The position numbers were made by a program, and so were the translations under genes. 64,000 nt of DNA from contig VDMD01000011.1 of assembly GCA_007026445.1 (NCBI GenBank), positions 682,001 to 746,000 of the forward strand, read 5' to 3'. The stretch's first letter is position 1, and each line of letters begins with the position of its first letter. The notes under the pieces were generated by a model. That model ran no database searches and was not told the origin of the DNA. It was given only the letters and a program-made list of their open reading frames with translations. The DNA comes from Schizophyllum amplum (Eukaryota > Basidiomycota > Agaricomycetes > Agaricales > Schizophyllaceae). This document shows, piece after piece, positions 1 to 12,788 of this stretch.

Positions 1-1941
1 CCCCCAGCGCCCCGCCGGCCCCTCACCTCTTCTGTCTACCGGTTCAGGCGCTCCTCTCTCCGCCCATACCCTCTTCTTCCTCCCCTCCCCGCCGGCCCCT
101 CTCCTCCTCTCTCCGCCGGTTCATGCGCTCCTACCACCCTCCTCTCCTCTCCTCTCCTCTTCCTCCCTCTGTCCTCTCCGCCCTCGTCTCCTCTTCCTCC
201 CCCTTCTTCAAGTAGCGGGATATCCTCAGGCGAGTTGACGAGGAGATGCGTGCAATATGTGTTTTGGTGAGGAGCGTGCAGCGAAGTGGGGGGATGGGAA
301 ATGGGGTTTGGGAGCGGAGAGGGGCGTGAAGTGGGGAGAGGAGCGTGAAGTGGAGAGGAGCTTGAAGTGGAGAGGGGAGGGACGGAGTCGAGATGGCGGG
401 GAGCGTGAAGTGGGGAGAGGAGCGTGAGGTGGAGAGAGGAGCGTGAAGGGTAGAGGGGAGGCGCGTGAAGTGGAGGGGGAAGGGGGCGTCGGGGAAGAGA
501 GGTATACCGTCGTTTATGCACCTAAGCGTATACATTGGAACTACCGAACTGTTAGTCGTCAAGCTGGAAGGAATGAATATTGAGGGTTGGACAGGAGGGG
601 CGAAGGAAGCTTAAGAGGGTAGGGGGACGTAAAGGGTGTAGGCGTGGAAGGCAAAGGATGTTGAGGTACACTGAGAGCGAAGAGGGGAATGGGCGAGCAA
701 GGGACGATGAGGGAAGGCGATGTGCGTAGATGGCCAAGAATGTTGACGGACGATCAGGACGTTGGCGGACAATCAGAATGTTAATGTTGGCGGACTGCCC
801 ATGTTGGCAGACGGCATGCGATGAGGGAGGGAGGTCGAGGCAAGTCAAAAGCATAGGGGGATTCTGTAGTTGCAGATGGCAGCGTCGCGGTTGCGGTTCT
901 AGCAACGCATGTCTGAAGGCCGGGCTTTCAGCAGAAGTCTGCAGACGGGTGGCCAACGGCGAAGAACACATCTTCGTCAACGGGGAAGAGTGTACGGCGG
1001 ACAAGGGTGGACGTGAGGACGGCCAGCGAGCGAGGGCGGGAGGTGCCACGCGGCGGCGTAGAAGCACCAGGGACGCATACACGAACGGCTGCGTGCCCAC
1101 CGTCGTCTCCCACACGCCGAGGTCGGGCGCTCGCCTTGCTAGCGGGTTGTACTGCGGTGGCAACAAGGCCGAGCGTCTGCTCCTGCACCGATGCCCGTAC
1201 TAGAGCCATTGTCCGACGCTGGCAGGCCGCCGCTGCCGGCCATGAGCGCGCGCATGAAGCGGGGCTGGGGTCGGGAGCAGGTGCGGAGCTTGAGGAGGAC
1301 GTGGGAGTCGCCGGACACGTACCATCTACGCGTTGCGGCGGCGTTAGCATTGCGTGCCACGTGCAAAGGGCGTTCCTGTCACTTTCTGTCACTGCAGGTC
1401 AGTCACAGTGCAGGTCACTGCTCTCTGTCACGAACCGTCTTCAAAGCTCTTCTGTCACTGAGTCTTCACCGACATCTGTCCGCAGACACTATACCCGCAT
1501 ATGCCAACAGAGATACACACTTCATGCATTGGCTTGCGTTCCTATAGCTGTTGACATAAACGGTCTACTTCACCACACATCGCAGGTGTCCGGTTGATAT
1601 TCCGGGGTGCTGATGTAAGGCAGAAAGAAGTATGAACGGAGGTTAACGCTCGCCGGCGATGCTTAGGCGATGTGGGAGTCGGAATGACAGGGAAGGCGGC
1701 TATACTAGAGTCATGTGCAGCACTCAAGAGCATCGGTGTGTGACTCGTGGAGGCCGCACCGTGCACGTCTTGCTGTTGGCCCTCATACCAGCACACGTCC
1801 TCCCTTCTCCGACAGCCTCACGACCTCCTTTGCATCATGCTTCTATCCTCAGCGTCGAAAAGAGGCTCGAGCGCGCTGCTACGACGAACAAAATCGTGTC
1901 CGCACCCGCCGCCACGACGAACCGAATATCCTTCGAACGAC
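1..1941. other. Non-genic, low-complexity flank
   Basis: No supported gene. The first 560 bases are strongly strand-skewed (C/T-rich, then G/A-rich), so open frames there are low-complexity artefacts. From about 700 to 1,600 the DNA is more mixed, but no frame shows a recognisable domain or consistent splice signals. In-frame ATGs at 1747 and 1837 could extend the downstream DUF6535 protein at its N-terminus. Confidence 0.6.
262..482. repeat. Imperfect GA-rich tandem repeat
   Basis: The motif GAGGAGCGTGAAGTGGAGAG recurs about nine times in degenerate form, with spacings of roughly 17-25 bases. The strand is almost entirely purine. This looks like a minisatellite or decayed simple repeat. No coding role is visible. 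Confidence 0.6.
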
Positions 1942-4900
1942 ATGGACGACTCACGAATGCGGAGCGCGTCGGAGCCGTGGATCGGGACCGATGCGCCTGC
2001 GGATGCCTCGCATCAATCTCAGAGGGCGGCAAGAAGAGCAAAAAGACGAAAATTGCAGGCATCAAAGCTGGTTGAGCAGCCAGGCCATCCTGGCTCGAAA
2101 GATCAGGTGCCGGAGGAGCACTCGGGGAGCGCTTGCGCCTCTGCTAGTTCTCCGGCTGGGACTGCGGCGCTCGACTCGGACATAGAGGGCGCCGATGGCC
2201 ATGCGAGTAGTCCTAGTACTCCACACAGTCGCCAGAGAGGTCGCCCGGTGCAGAATCAAAGCGATACTCGCCAGGATGAACGATCTCGCTACTTCGGACT
2301 ACCTCGACACAACATGTCGTCGGGAAGGGGCGGAGGTGTGTTGTTTGCCTTCGCTTTTGCACGTATTCTTATCGCCATCAGTTGCGGACTACAAGGAGAT
2401 GTACCCAAATGATGCGTTGGGTGAAGAGATGGGCGAGAACGCACGAGTTTGGCGGGTTTACCTCGATGAAAGTGGGCGGTTCGACGACGACATGCTACGC
2501 GAATATATGGACAGTCTGGATGTCCATTTTATATTTGTAAGTTCATCAAAACTGGGTGAGGAAGCGTTATAAGTACAGGGTCACTCACCACAACTGTAGG
2601 CCGCCCTATTCTCCGCAGTCGTTACCACATTCGTAGTGCAAACATCGCAGGTCTTCCAACCCGACTACGGACGCATCAGTGCAGCCATTCTACTCGAACT
2701 TGTCGCCCTACGGCGCGCGACGTCGTCGGACGAAGTTCCCCCTGCCGGTGTCAATCTAGAATCTATGTTCTTCACCTCTACCGACGTGTGGGTGAACGTA
2801 CTGTGGTTCATCACGCTGGCGCTGTCTCTGGGCACAGTGCTCATCGCCGCTGTAGTCAAGCAATGGCTTTTGGTGCGCCTCTTCTTCCCGTTTCTCGATA
2901 ATACGCACTCAACAAGCTGTGCACTAGGAATATATCAGAACGCCGCCTGGCCCCCCGCGCGACCGCGCTCTGATACGCCACAATCGATACATGGCATTCC
3001 TTAGGTGGAAAGTCCCGCTCATCGTCGGCCTCATCCCGTTGCTGCTGCATATCTCCCTTGCCCTCTTCCTTGCTGGACTCAGCGTCTTTCTCTACGGCCT
3101 GTCCTCGCCGGCCTCGTCATTTGTCTTGGCAGTAACGGCACTGACATACGGCTGCTACATTGCGACCCAGGCTCTCGCTGTTGCGCACTGGGAATGCTCG
3201 TACCGGACGCCCACGACTCATGCCTTGCGCAGTCTACTGCGAGCCCTACTGATTGCTTACAACGCATCGCTGGATGTGCATGGCATGTATCATGCATTCA
3301 GAGCCTGGGCGACGCGCATAGGCGACCACCTGTCTCCACGACAAACGGTGCAGGATCTTCGACATCAGCTCTCCGATAACATTTCCGCGCAGATCATGTC
3401 CTGGCGCAACACAGACCTCCACATGCAGCTGCCGCAGTCGGCGGGAGTGGCAGAAATCAACAAAATCAGTACCTCTAACCTTACTCCTGATATGATGCGC
3501 GACAGTCTGCAATGGCTCTCTATGAACTCCGCTAATCCTTCCGCGAACGACATCGTAGTCGAAGCATTCGCAGGGAAGCATATCCTAGATCCTCACACAA
3601 AGCTAGCACCTCAGGTTTGGCATGCGAGCCTGCTCAACCCCCCACCATTCACCATCAACCAGCCATCACCAGCCGCCAGCCGATGGCTCGAAGAAATCCT
3701 CCAGCTTGCGGATTATGTTTCCGGGCCTCTGAAAGGCTCGCACGAGGGGAGTCTGACAGAGTACCCAGACGCAGTGACGTTACGGGTTGCTTGTTCCTGC
3801 CACCAGCTCATCAGAAAAAGCCTGATGCATTACATTTGCCTTGCTGTGAAGTCAAATGGGCAATGGGGTAAGTCTTGTCATAAGTCGTGTCCACACTGTC
3901 CGCGCTGACTTTCGGATAACCAGTCCAAACATCGCAGTTGACCGTCCTCTTGAATCATTTGAAGCGTGCGGACAGACGGCCACCGTCCTGGCTCAAGGGC
4001 ATATTTTCCAGACAGGCGATCAAGGACAGCCAGCTCTTCGCAAATATCATCCAGGCCGCCCGAGTCGAAGTTGAGACGAACCGCGCAGAGATATTCTCTG
4101 CCGCCGTTCAGACGGTCTATACCTTCACCACCCAGCAAGTAGACAGTATCTTCGCGCTTGGCAAAGCGATGCGCGCCATAGACGGCCTCGACGCTGATCT
4201 TCTGTCGCTCGAGCTCACGAATATGGAACGCCTCTTGAATCTGTCGACAATGATAGCGTCGAGGACAGGGAACGTTGATCTCCTCATCACTGCGGCAAAG
4301 CTGTGTAGAAGATACTCCCTGCTGGATCGAGCACGAATTCTGCAATCAAAAGGAGTACGCTTGTGCACCGGCTTCGTCATCACTTACATCTGCGCAGTAC
4401 TCGAATTTCCGAAGTCGAGTTCCGGACGCGAACTTGGTGTACGCGAAGCACTTGAGGCACAACTCGTCGACGTCGAGGCGAACCTCAAATGGATAGCTAG
4501 CATATGCGACCAATGCAGCTCGACCTCATCGAACTTCGTGGGTGCATTGCACACCCTCTACGAGCGTACCACAAAGAATGGTCTCTGGGATGAGGCGCTC
4601 AAGTCCTCCCTGCCGCCTGGCACTGTAACTCGCCATGGTACTGCCATGACCGACATGGAATCCAGCTTTGCGGAAGCCATGGGCGTGCATGTGTCCCTGA
4701 TATCACTTCCGGACTCAGCCACACTCACTTACGCGAAAAAATTGCGGCTCAAGAGACAATCGCGGCTAGCAGATAATGAGACGCGCCTGGCGGGAAGAGC
4801 TTGGGACAAGGCCCTCGCCTGGTTGACCTCATGGCAAAGAGGGCGCAGTGAGTGTTAAAATCCTGGCTAACAGCGTTCGCCTGGAACTGACAGACTTTAG

Positions 4901-5061
4901 CAACGACGACTGACACGAAGCCAGAACAGGGTATAGAGACGTCTGATGGTGGTGGTTCTGGAGCTCATGCCAATGGTGAGCGCTAAGCTTTTTCAAATCA
5001 CGCAGGTAGCTCCAATCAATCTACAGCAGCAGCATCGCCGTCGACTGCATCGATGGTTTAG
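1942..5061 (+). CDS. DUF6535 domain multi-pass membrane protein
   Basis: The function is unknown; DUF6535 proteins are abundant in Agaricomycetes. Inferred exons are 1942-2335, 2382-2536, 2600-2872, 2928-3867, 3924-4847, 4901-4975 and 5027-5061, which together stay in frame for about 931 codons. The domain begins after a disordered basic N-terminus of about 130 residues. It shows DYKEMYPND, the first membrane segment (AALFSAVVTTFVV), a second segment ending at VKQWLL, the block EYIRTPPGPPRDRALIRHNRYM, and two further hydrophobic segments (LIVGLIPLLLHISLALF and FVLAVTALTYGCYIA). The remaining 550 or so residues are soluble and helical-looking. Start choice is weak: ATGs at 1747 and 1837 are in frame. 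If the final 51-nt intron is not used, the protein ends at 4986. The family call rests on the exact continuity of the conserved blocks across three splice junctions. Confidence 0.85.
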
Positions 5062-8000
5062 GGCACACACGACGTACATATGGGAAGCTCGGTCATTCGA
5101 AGAAAGCAGTGTGACCCGGGGTTAGGCCTAGTTGTGGTGGAGAGGAGGCGCTTGAGCAACGAAAGCGATAACGAGGATATTGCGAGAACGCTTGACGAGG
5201 AATATTTTCCCCATCGGAGGCAGTTCCTCGCGGACGAGCTGATAACCTATGCTGCCTGTTCTGTGTACACACTGTGTCCACCCTGTAACTTTAAGGCGTA
5301 CACGCTGCTTTCCGCGTTGTGTATTGGCCCCATTTTAAATCGACTGCTATGTAGTGTTTCTTCTCATATATGGACAGGCGGTCCTCTGCGTCTGCAACAC
5401 TTCAACGTCGAGCCCTCGCTCAACGAAACATTAATGTACTATTGTCCTGTGCGCTGAGAAGGGAAAGTCTATGCGTCCTCAAGGTGAAGGCTGTTCTCCC
5501 GTATGCACGGCAGAAGGCGCCAGCATCGCAAAAGCAAAGAGTTTGAAGTTGTTGGGTGACGAGCCGAGCGTGCCGTCTGGGCCCTCGAGCCCCGCACATG
5601 GGTAAGGCGCGAGCCTAGCATCGGCAAGGCATCAAGCCTCCGGACTCGTCACGGTGTCGAGCTCGCTCAGCCTCGCAAATTCCGTTTTGGCGTGGCGTGA
5701 GTCGTCGTTGGCCCAGGCGTGGATCATGCTGGCAGAGGCATAAGTCGTCGTTCGCGCGAGCGTTCAAGAGATATCCCCGAGACCCAGTGGACCTGCAAAG
5801 GATGTCGGCCTCGGCGACCACACGGAGGTATCGCGATGTCAACGAGGGTATCGGGGTAGCTTGCCAAGGGGACGTCGGTCAGCATATCAAGGCGACGACG
5901 GTTCGCTAGCTGAAATCAGGAAATCAGGAGAAGTGCGAGGTCGATATTAGGAGGATGACGTTGCGAGCTAAGAGCTTGGTGAGGGGGGCAGGGGAGGGGT
6001 TGTCGATGCAGTACGAGGAGATCGAGGGAGGGAGCTGACAACCAGTGCGGTGAGCGTACTCCTCATCCCTCGCTGTGCGTACTCTCACGACATATTCTTC
6101 CCTCCCCTCGGTGGGTGTGCTCCACGCTCTACCCCCGAAGCTCCGTCTTCTCCCTCGTCCTTGCAATCTCCCCACCCGTCCCCCGTCCCTGAAATGTCTC
6201 CCTGTCCCTGCAATCTCGTCCTGTCCCTGCAACATCCCCTCTTCCCCTCTCCGAGAGAGAAGAAAGAACCTCTACGGCAGAATTAAACCCTTGTCTTAAG
6301 AGAGAAAAAACCGTCCGGTGGAGAAAGGAAAACCTCATGCTGACCCTTCCCCTCCATTCGGCTTCCTCCTCTTGTGTGGCTCTTCGACTCCATTCACATA
6401 GCACTCACCCCCTTCACATAGCCCATCCCTTCACATGCCGCCCCTTCTCGCTACCTTCCCCCCTGGTCTCCCCCAAGCGCCCCGATGGTTCTTTTCAACT
6501 GCTCTCTTCGATGTGCCGCAATCACTCTCTTCGACGTACACCAGAGTCCGACCGCTCGGCGCACGTGACCCTCAACTGCTCGCTACTAGTACAGGTGAGG
6601 AGGGGAGAAGAGGAGGGAAGAAGGGAGGAGTAAGAAGGAGCAGGAGAGGAGGTGGGGAGGGGAGGAGAGTGGGCGGGGGAGGGGAGGGGAGCAGAGGGAA
6701 GGAGGGGAGAAGAGGGAAGGAGGGGAGCAGAGGAGAGGAGAGGAGGCGGGGGAGAGATGGGGAATGGGTGGGAGAGGGAAGGATGAAGATCAGGGGAAAC
6801 GCAGGGGGAACGAAGGGTTCAGGAGGAGGAGGGAGCGGGGAGGGAAGAAGGGCCCGGGATTGATGTTAAGGTGGCTCAAGGGGAAGCTTGTCATCAGGAT
6901 GAAGTTTATTCTTGGGGGCAGCAGGTAGTGCCGTCGCGATTGGGACCTTGGCGGCTGGTAGCGCGGATGGGGGCGTGGAGGATGTCGAGGCGACGCTCGG
7001 GGTAAGTAAGTAGGATGAATGGTGTAGCTAACGAAGGTGAAGGTCGTTTGCGTCGTCTCCTTTGCTGGCGCCTCATTATTGATATCGACGCCGGTACTGC
7101 TAGAAAAAGCAAACAAAGCCGGCGAGGGCGTCATGTCAATCTCTGTCAGCGGAGGACTGGATTGCAAGATTCAACACGACTCGGCTTAGGCGAGGAGGGG
7201 GTGTGAAGGGAGGCGCAGAGAGGGAAGAGGAGGAGCGGAAGGAGAGAGACGGTGATGGCGGCTTGCCAATTTGCGGTGGCGACGCGGACCGTGTGACGCC
7301 CATCCTGCGCTCGACGTCATTCTTCACGCCACCGCCTTTCTCTCCTCATCGACTGAGACCTCCCCGCGTCTGCCGCCCCCGCTCCCAGCGCATCCGCCCT
7401 TGTCCGCCGTCCACTCTTCCCGTCTACGACGACGTACTCCTCCCTTTTGTAACCCTCTGCGGACTGCTCCTCTAAGCCGATCATTGAACCTGCGTTGCTT
7501 CCGCAACGCCACCATCTACAACTTCAGCAACCCTTCCTCCTCTCCTTTCCCTCACCACCCCTCTCCATCCCTCTATCCCCTGCATCTCTTCACCCCCTTC
7601 CTGCATCTCCATCCCCTACTCTTTATCCCCCTCCCCCTTCTCTCCCACATCCTTCCTCCCTCTTCTGCTCCCCACTCCTCCCTCGCCTCCTCCCTCCTCC
7701 CTGTCCCTCTATCACCTGCCCTTCCTCAAGGAGAACGTGGCAGAGGCCGGACGCGCAGCGGAGAGAACAAACGAGCGGAAACGCATGACTGAGTACACGT
7801 CGAGAAAAGGTGCGGCAGGCGTGAAGAGGGGGGGGGGCCGGCAGGTGTGAAGAGGGAAGGCGGCAGGCGTGAAGAGGGGGGGAACGCCAAGAAAGGGGAG
7901 TGCACGCAAGGGAAGGAGGGGGCACACAAGGAAAGGGAGGGGCGAGTCAGGAGCGCGGGGCAGGGGGGGGCGAGTCGTTAGGAAGGAGACGGGCGAGTCA

Positions 8001-8647
8001 CCGGGGAGGAGTGGGGCGGGGTGAGGGGGCGCACGCGGGACGTGTGTGGCGAGCAATTGGGGGCACGTCGGAGAAAGCAGTTGAGGAATGTGGGAGAGAG
8101 CAGTTGGGGGCACATGTGGCGAACAGCTGAGGCACGTCCGAGAGTGCAGGAGGCGGGGAGAGAACAGTCGGGGGTACGTCGGAGAGACCAGTTGGGGCGC
8201 GTGGGAGAGAGCATGGGGCTGGGAAAAGGGGGAGAGCGATGGGAGGAGAGAATCGGGGGGCAGGGAGCAAACGCGCGGTGAGAGGGATGAGGGCTATGTG
8301 AAGAGGGAGGGCTACATGTGAAGTCACGATGTCGCGTATAATGGCCGCGGCACGTCCCAGAAATCAATGCTCCTGCGGTCTTTCCGAAACGAATGGATCC
8401 ATGAATTCCGCAGTGCTATGTACGTTGTAAGAAAATGTTCCTACGTGAGAGCGTTATGTACTTAGTAAGAGGAAGCGAGCGTAATAATCTGAAGCTTTAT
8501 GGTACACTTCCGCCCGTTACCGTACTGTATCCTGAATGTGCATCGCCGTCGTCGTCATCGTCGTAGTGGGGTTTGAAATATACATAGGTAAGCACAAGCC
8601 CAATAAGCAACCAAGAAAACCCAAAAACAAAACCAGCAAACGGGCGC
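5062..8647. other. Long non-genic, low-complexity region
   Basis: No gene is supported in 3.6 kb. A 125-codon open frame at 5080-5457 directly follows the DUF6535 gene, but it shows no domain and is probably 3' untranslated DNA. From 5.9 kb the sequence alternates between C/T-rich and G/A-rich tracts: G/A at 6590-6860, C/T at 7320-7720, and G-rich at 7800-8290. Open frames there read as poly-Pro/Ser/His or poly-Gly/Arg/Glu. The G-rich strand contains many GGGG runs. Confidence 0.6.
8052..8214. repeat. Degenerate ~24-bp tandem repeat
   Basis: Six to seven units of the form AGCAGTTGGGGGCACGTCGG plus GAGAG follow each other with substitutions and one longer unit. A shorter repeat based on GGCAGGCGTGAAGAGGGG precedes it at about 7815-7880. 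Both are on the G-rich strand. Confidence 0.6.
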
Positions 8648-10864
8648 CTATGCGACGCCCTTGATGATATCCGCCGCCAACTCGCCGATGCCGACCACCG
8701 TCGACTGGATGTGCGCCGAGATCTGGATGGGAATCACGGACGCGTCCACCACGCGCAAGTTGGAGGTGCCGTAGACCTTGAGTTTCGTGTCCACCACGCC
8801 GCCCTTGTCCTTCGGCAACATGCTCGCCGTGCCGATGGGGTGGTACTCGGTCGACAGGGTCGTCTTCGAGTACTCCCTGAGGTCGGTGACGTCGGCGGAG
8901 GGCACGGCGCGGGCGCCCACGTAGTCCGCGTACGGGCCGGCGGTGGCGATCTCGAGGATCTTCTCGGTACCGGCAGTCTGGACATCGAGGTCAAAGTCGA
9001 CACCGAAGTAGTTCGCGTTGATGGTCGGGTAGTCGCGCGGGTTGGAACTCGCGATATGGATCGAGCCTGCGCGGGTGGTCATTAGCAAAACGTTCAACGA
9101 GCCGCGTGTACAGGCGCATGTCCACATACCTCGGCTCAGCGGGTGCTGGTTCGCAGCGAGGAACGTGATGTACGACTTGCCCTCCTCCGGCGCGCCGTTG
9201 GTGGCGAAGAACCCATCGATCGCAATGAGCTCCATCTGACCCACGGTGCTGTCGGCAAGCATATCCATCTGCGCCTCCATGATCGGATAGTAGACCGAGT
9301 CCTTCTGTCCCGCAACGTAGAGCTCCGCGTCCGCGATCATGGTAGCAGCCTGCGTGTCGCCGACGAGCTGCTGCAGCGTCACGTAGCCGATCGAGGGCAC
9401 AGCCTGGTCATAAATGCTGGCCTTGCCGCTGCGCCAGTCCGCGAGCTGGGCGGCCGCGTAGTCGGCATCGTTACGGAGGGTGTCTAGCGTCGTGGTCCCA
9501 TCCTCAACCTCGAAGGCGACAGACGTGTAGGCTGAAGAAATGTCATTAATCGCGGTGTGCAGATGGTGATAAACAAACGCACAGTGCTCCTGGAGATTCT
9601 CGCCAACAGGCAGGTCGAGCAGCTGGGTGATGCCAACACTGAATGGTTGTCAGATCGAGGCACGAGGTTGGACAGACCGTTGCTTTACTCACGCTGACAG
9701 CACATCGGCCTTTCCAATACCAGACAGCTCCAGAATCTGAGGCGTGCTGCAGAACGTGAGTATCGGTCTTCCGCACATGGCGGAGGAAGCACGCACTTGA
9801 CGGATCCCGCGCTGATAATGACCTCCTTCTTCGCCGCGACGGTGTACGACGAGTCGCCATTCAGGAACGTCACTCCCGTCGCCGTTAGGCTGCTGCCCGT
9901 CGTGTTGAAGTTCACGCGCGAGACGAGTGAGTTCGTGAGGAGCACGAGGTTCTTGCGCGCCTCGTTCGGGTAGTAGTACGCCGCCGCTGAATAAGCGCGT
10001 GTGCTGTTCGACGGGCGGATGTCTGAGGGTGTTTGGTTCGCGCCGATGACATTTCCCCCGAGCGGGTTGTCGTTGCGCCCGATACCCAGCGCCGCGAGTG
10101 CAGGGATCCAGGACTGCGCGGCCTTGGAGATGTAGTTGCCGAAGGAAACGCTGACCGGTCCGCTGTTGCCTATGTACTTTGAGCTCGGTGTGGCTTGCAG
10201 GAGACCCTGTTCGCTAGCGGATGGCGCGGTGAAGGTCTCAGCCTTCTTCATGTACTTGAAGAGCTTGTTCCAGTTCCATCCCGAGTTGCCGAGGTTCGCG
10301 ATTGCGTTGTAGTCGGCCTTCGACGCGCGGTCCCACACGAGGAAATTAAGCGCGGATGAGCCTGCAAGCGGTCTTCATTAGTACGGTCCTGCGATCTGCG
10401 GCGAGCAGCTCGGCACACACCTCCGACGATCTTGCCCCTGGGCCAAGGACGGCTCGGGACACCGTTCTCCGCCTCGGTCATGTAAGCCCAGTCGTACTCG
10501 GTGTTGAGGTCGGCGCCAAACTGTGGACAAATCGTAAGTCACAAGTAACCCTAGTATGCTGACGCATGGAAACTCACCATGCCAGGAACGTCAACGATGT
10601 CCACGCCCACGGCGGTGGTACCGGCTTCGATGACGCCGACCTTGACCGAGGCGTTCTCGCTGAGGCGCGCAGCGAGCTGTGTGCGCCAGTAATCAGCCAA
10701 AGCCTGAAGCAAGAGCGCAGTCTACGTACGGCCATCCCCGCAGAGCCCGAGCCCACGATAATGTAGTCGTACGTCCCCGCAGCGAATGCGGAAGCGTCCG
10801 TCATCGTGACCGCGACGGAGCGCGACACCAGGAGGGCGAGAGTGACGAATGCACCGAGAGCCAT
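8648..10864 (-). CDS. Secreted GMC oxidoreductase (aryl-alcohol oxidase/dehydrogenase-like)
   Basis: Predicted FAD-dependent glucose-methanol-choline family oxidoreductase. Such enzymes oxidise alcohols or sugars outside the cell, often supplying H2O2 for lignin breakdown; the substrate here is unknown. The start at 10864 gives a signal peptide (MALGAFVTLALLVSRSVAVT). It is followed by the FAD-binding motif YDYIIVGSGSAGMA, which continues across an intron into LAARLSENASVKVGVIEAG. The second family motif reads PRGKIVGGSSALNFLVW across another intron. Then come GSVNTPQILELSGIG and the C-terminal EYHPIGTASM with the first catalytic His. A second candidate catalytic His is in ISAHIQSTVVGIGELAADI. 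About eight short introns splice cleanly and no frame break was found. The stop is the TAG at 8650-8648. A TATA box lies about 70 bases upstream. Confidence 0.93.
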
Positions 10865-10929
10865 GTCGAGCGAGTGAACGTTAGACGAGGGGGGCGAGGG
10901 CACCTGGTTCTCTCGGTACACATACGCGC

Positions 10930-10939
10930 CCTTATATAT
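10930..10939 (-). promoter_or_regulatory. TATA box of the GMC oxidoreductase gene
   Basis: On the minus strand the sequence CATATATAAG lies about 70 bases upstream of the chosen ATG. This is a plausible distance for a short 5' untranslated region and supports the start choice. Confidence 0.6.
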
Positions 10940-12788
10940 GGCGACGCACAACCAAGCGTGATGCGCTATGCGGCATTGCAAACGCCGTGAGATGGTTGAG
11001 ATCGGGAATTGGCAGAGGTGCACAAGCCGCGGGGAGATGTGGGCTTCTAGCGCGATCACCCCTCAATGCGTATCCAGGGCCGCGCGCTTGCAAGACATGG
11101 GAGCCCGAAAGGAAGGACGGCAGGTGAAGGGGAACCTTCATGATGTTTTTTCTGATGGAAGTTCAAACAGAATCGCTTTCCTGTGGTTTCCGTGGGAGTC
11201 ACAGGCGCCCACAACGACAATGGGACTGCCGCATGAAAAAGAGCTGTCAGAGTTCAAGGGCTTGTATCTCTCGCGCAACGCTGGGGGCGCACAATATGGC
11301 AACGGAAGGACAACATCCTCGGAGGTAAATACAACCCCACTGGAGTTGACTGTTGCCATCATGTGTATAACCCCACTGGGGTTGCCATCATGTGATGTGA
11401 CCGGCTTTGCCATTATAGTGACACGTGGCTACTGATCGGCCTGACCATGGTTGGACTTGACCGTTATGAACAACTCAGCCTTACTCATGAGCGGCGTTTC
11501 CATCCTGGACGTCTCTTCCTCCGGAAGCCCTCAGCCCTGCACTGTGGATATAGTATCTGAACGCAAGTACCCGGGACCCCACTCCAGCCTCACTCTTGTC
11601 GGCTTCGACCCATCAACCTTCCAATAATGACATCCGGAGGTGCCAATCATTTTTATTCAATCATCCCTGAAAACAATCACCAAAGCGGACGCCGGATATT
11701 CCGCAGGAACGCTATGGTCATCAAGCTGACCGGCAACGCTAAACACTTGCGCATATGTTGCGCAAATGCGACCAACAAGCGCAGAGCGATCTAGGAACTC
11801 TTCTACGGTCGGTATAGTCAGGAAATAGTTGGCGTCAGTCTTTAGTTCTACTCCCCCCCCCCCCTTTCCTCAACGTTCAACGCTCATCTCTGGGCAGACT
11901 CCGACCTTGCGGCGCCTCACTGCTTTCGAGTCGCCTTTTTCCGAGCCGACCTCAGGAACCCGTCGGAGAGATTTTGGGACCTTACTCTTCTGGGCCGAAC
12001 GCTTTCATCGGGCGGCGGGCCACAGAAGCGATCACGACTTCGCTTCCTCTCTTTCATTCTTCTTGGGCCCTGCAGGTGTCATCAAATAAAATCCACTCGT
12101 CTGAGGGACCATGGTCTAGTCTCTGGGTTGTGCGGCTTTCCCGCTAGTCATCGAACCCGTCTACTCGCCTCTCGCTCGGAGCGGTGTTCGTGGATAGAGG
12201 TACACCCTTGACCTCTAGGAACCGACCTTGTCCTGCGCGCCACTCGACAGCCATCCGATGCTTCCCCTGTTCATACTTCTCCCTCCATGTTACCATCGGC
12301 TCCTGCATGACATGTCTTAATATTGTCTATGCTCTGCCGTGTTTCTGCACGTTTCTGCTGAGTCGTTCTCTGTTGTTCTCTTCCTGGGAGTCGGTTCAGG
12401 TACAACTTCCCCACGACAATCACCCATCATTCGACTGCCACGCTTTTCTCGAGGTCTTTTCTGCTCCCTTGCTGGATCTTCGTTGTGACTGTGCCTCATC
12501 TTGATCTGATATTTATTGCTAGTATATACTGAACAGTAAACCATATCATATGTATAGTATTTTTTGCGAAGGCAAGGCTGGAAAATCAAAGCTAGCCGAA
12601 CAGTTCCCTCAAAAGTACTCATAGCTGTCATCAAGCTCCTCCCCGCTCGCTGCGGCTTAGCTTGGTAGCATACACATACATACCGAGAGACAGACAGTAG
12701 TCTCAGCGAACATGCCGCTAGCTCACTCCTCATCGTCACTCAATCTATCCTCTCGTCAGCTTATTTCTCCTCGTGAGGCGGTCGCAAC
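10940..12788. other. Intergenic region, no gene seen
   Basis: No frame shows a domain or coherent splice sites. A partial direct repeat built on AACCCCACTGG and CCATCATGTG occurs at 11333-11396. A C-homopolymer lies at 11852-11864. A small inverted repeat (TTGCGCA, 5-base loop, TGCGCAA) lies near 11749-11767. The open frame at 11829-12089 begins in the C-run and has no recognisable features. Confidence 0.5.

Noticed and set aside
36..562. Open frames of 140-160 codons at the window start
   Set aside because: They read as Pro/Ser/His/Arg low complexity through a strand-skewed repeat and have no splice sites or domains.
5080..5457. 125-codon frame ending CPVR, considered as a second pheromone-like or small gene
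   Set aside because: CPVR is not an aliphatic CaaX box, the frame is too long for a precursor, and it directly follows the DUF6535 stop.
11829..12089. 86-codon frame starting in a C-run, considered as a transposon remnant
   Set aside because: No domain, terminal repeats or second copy seen.
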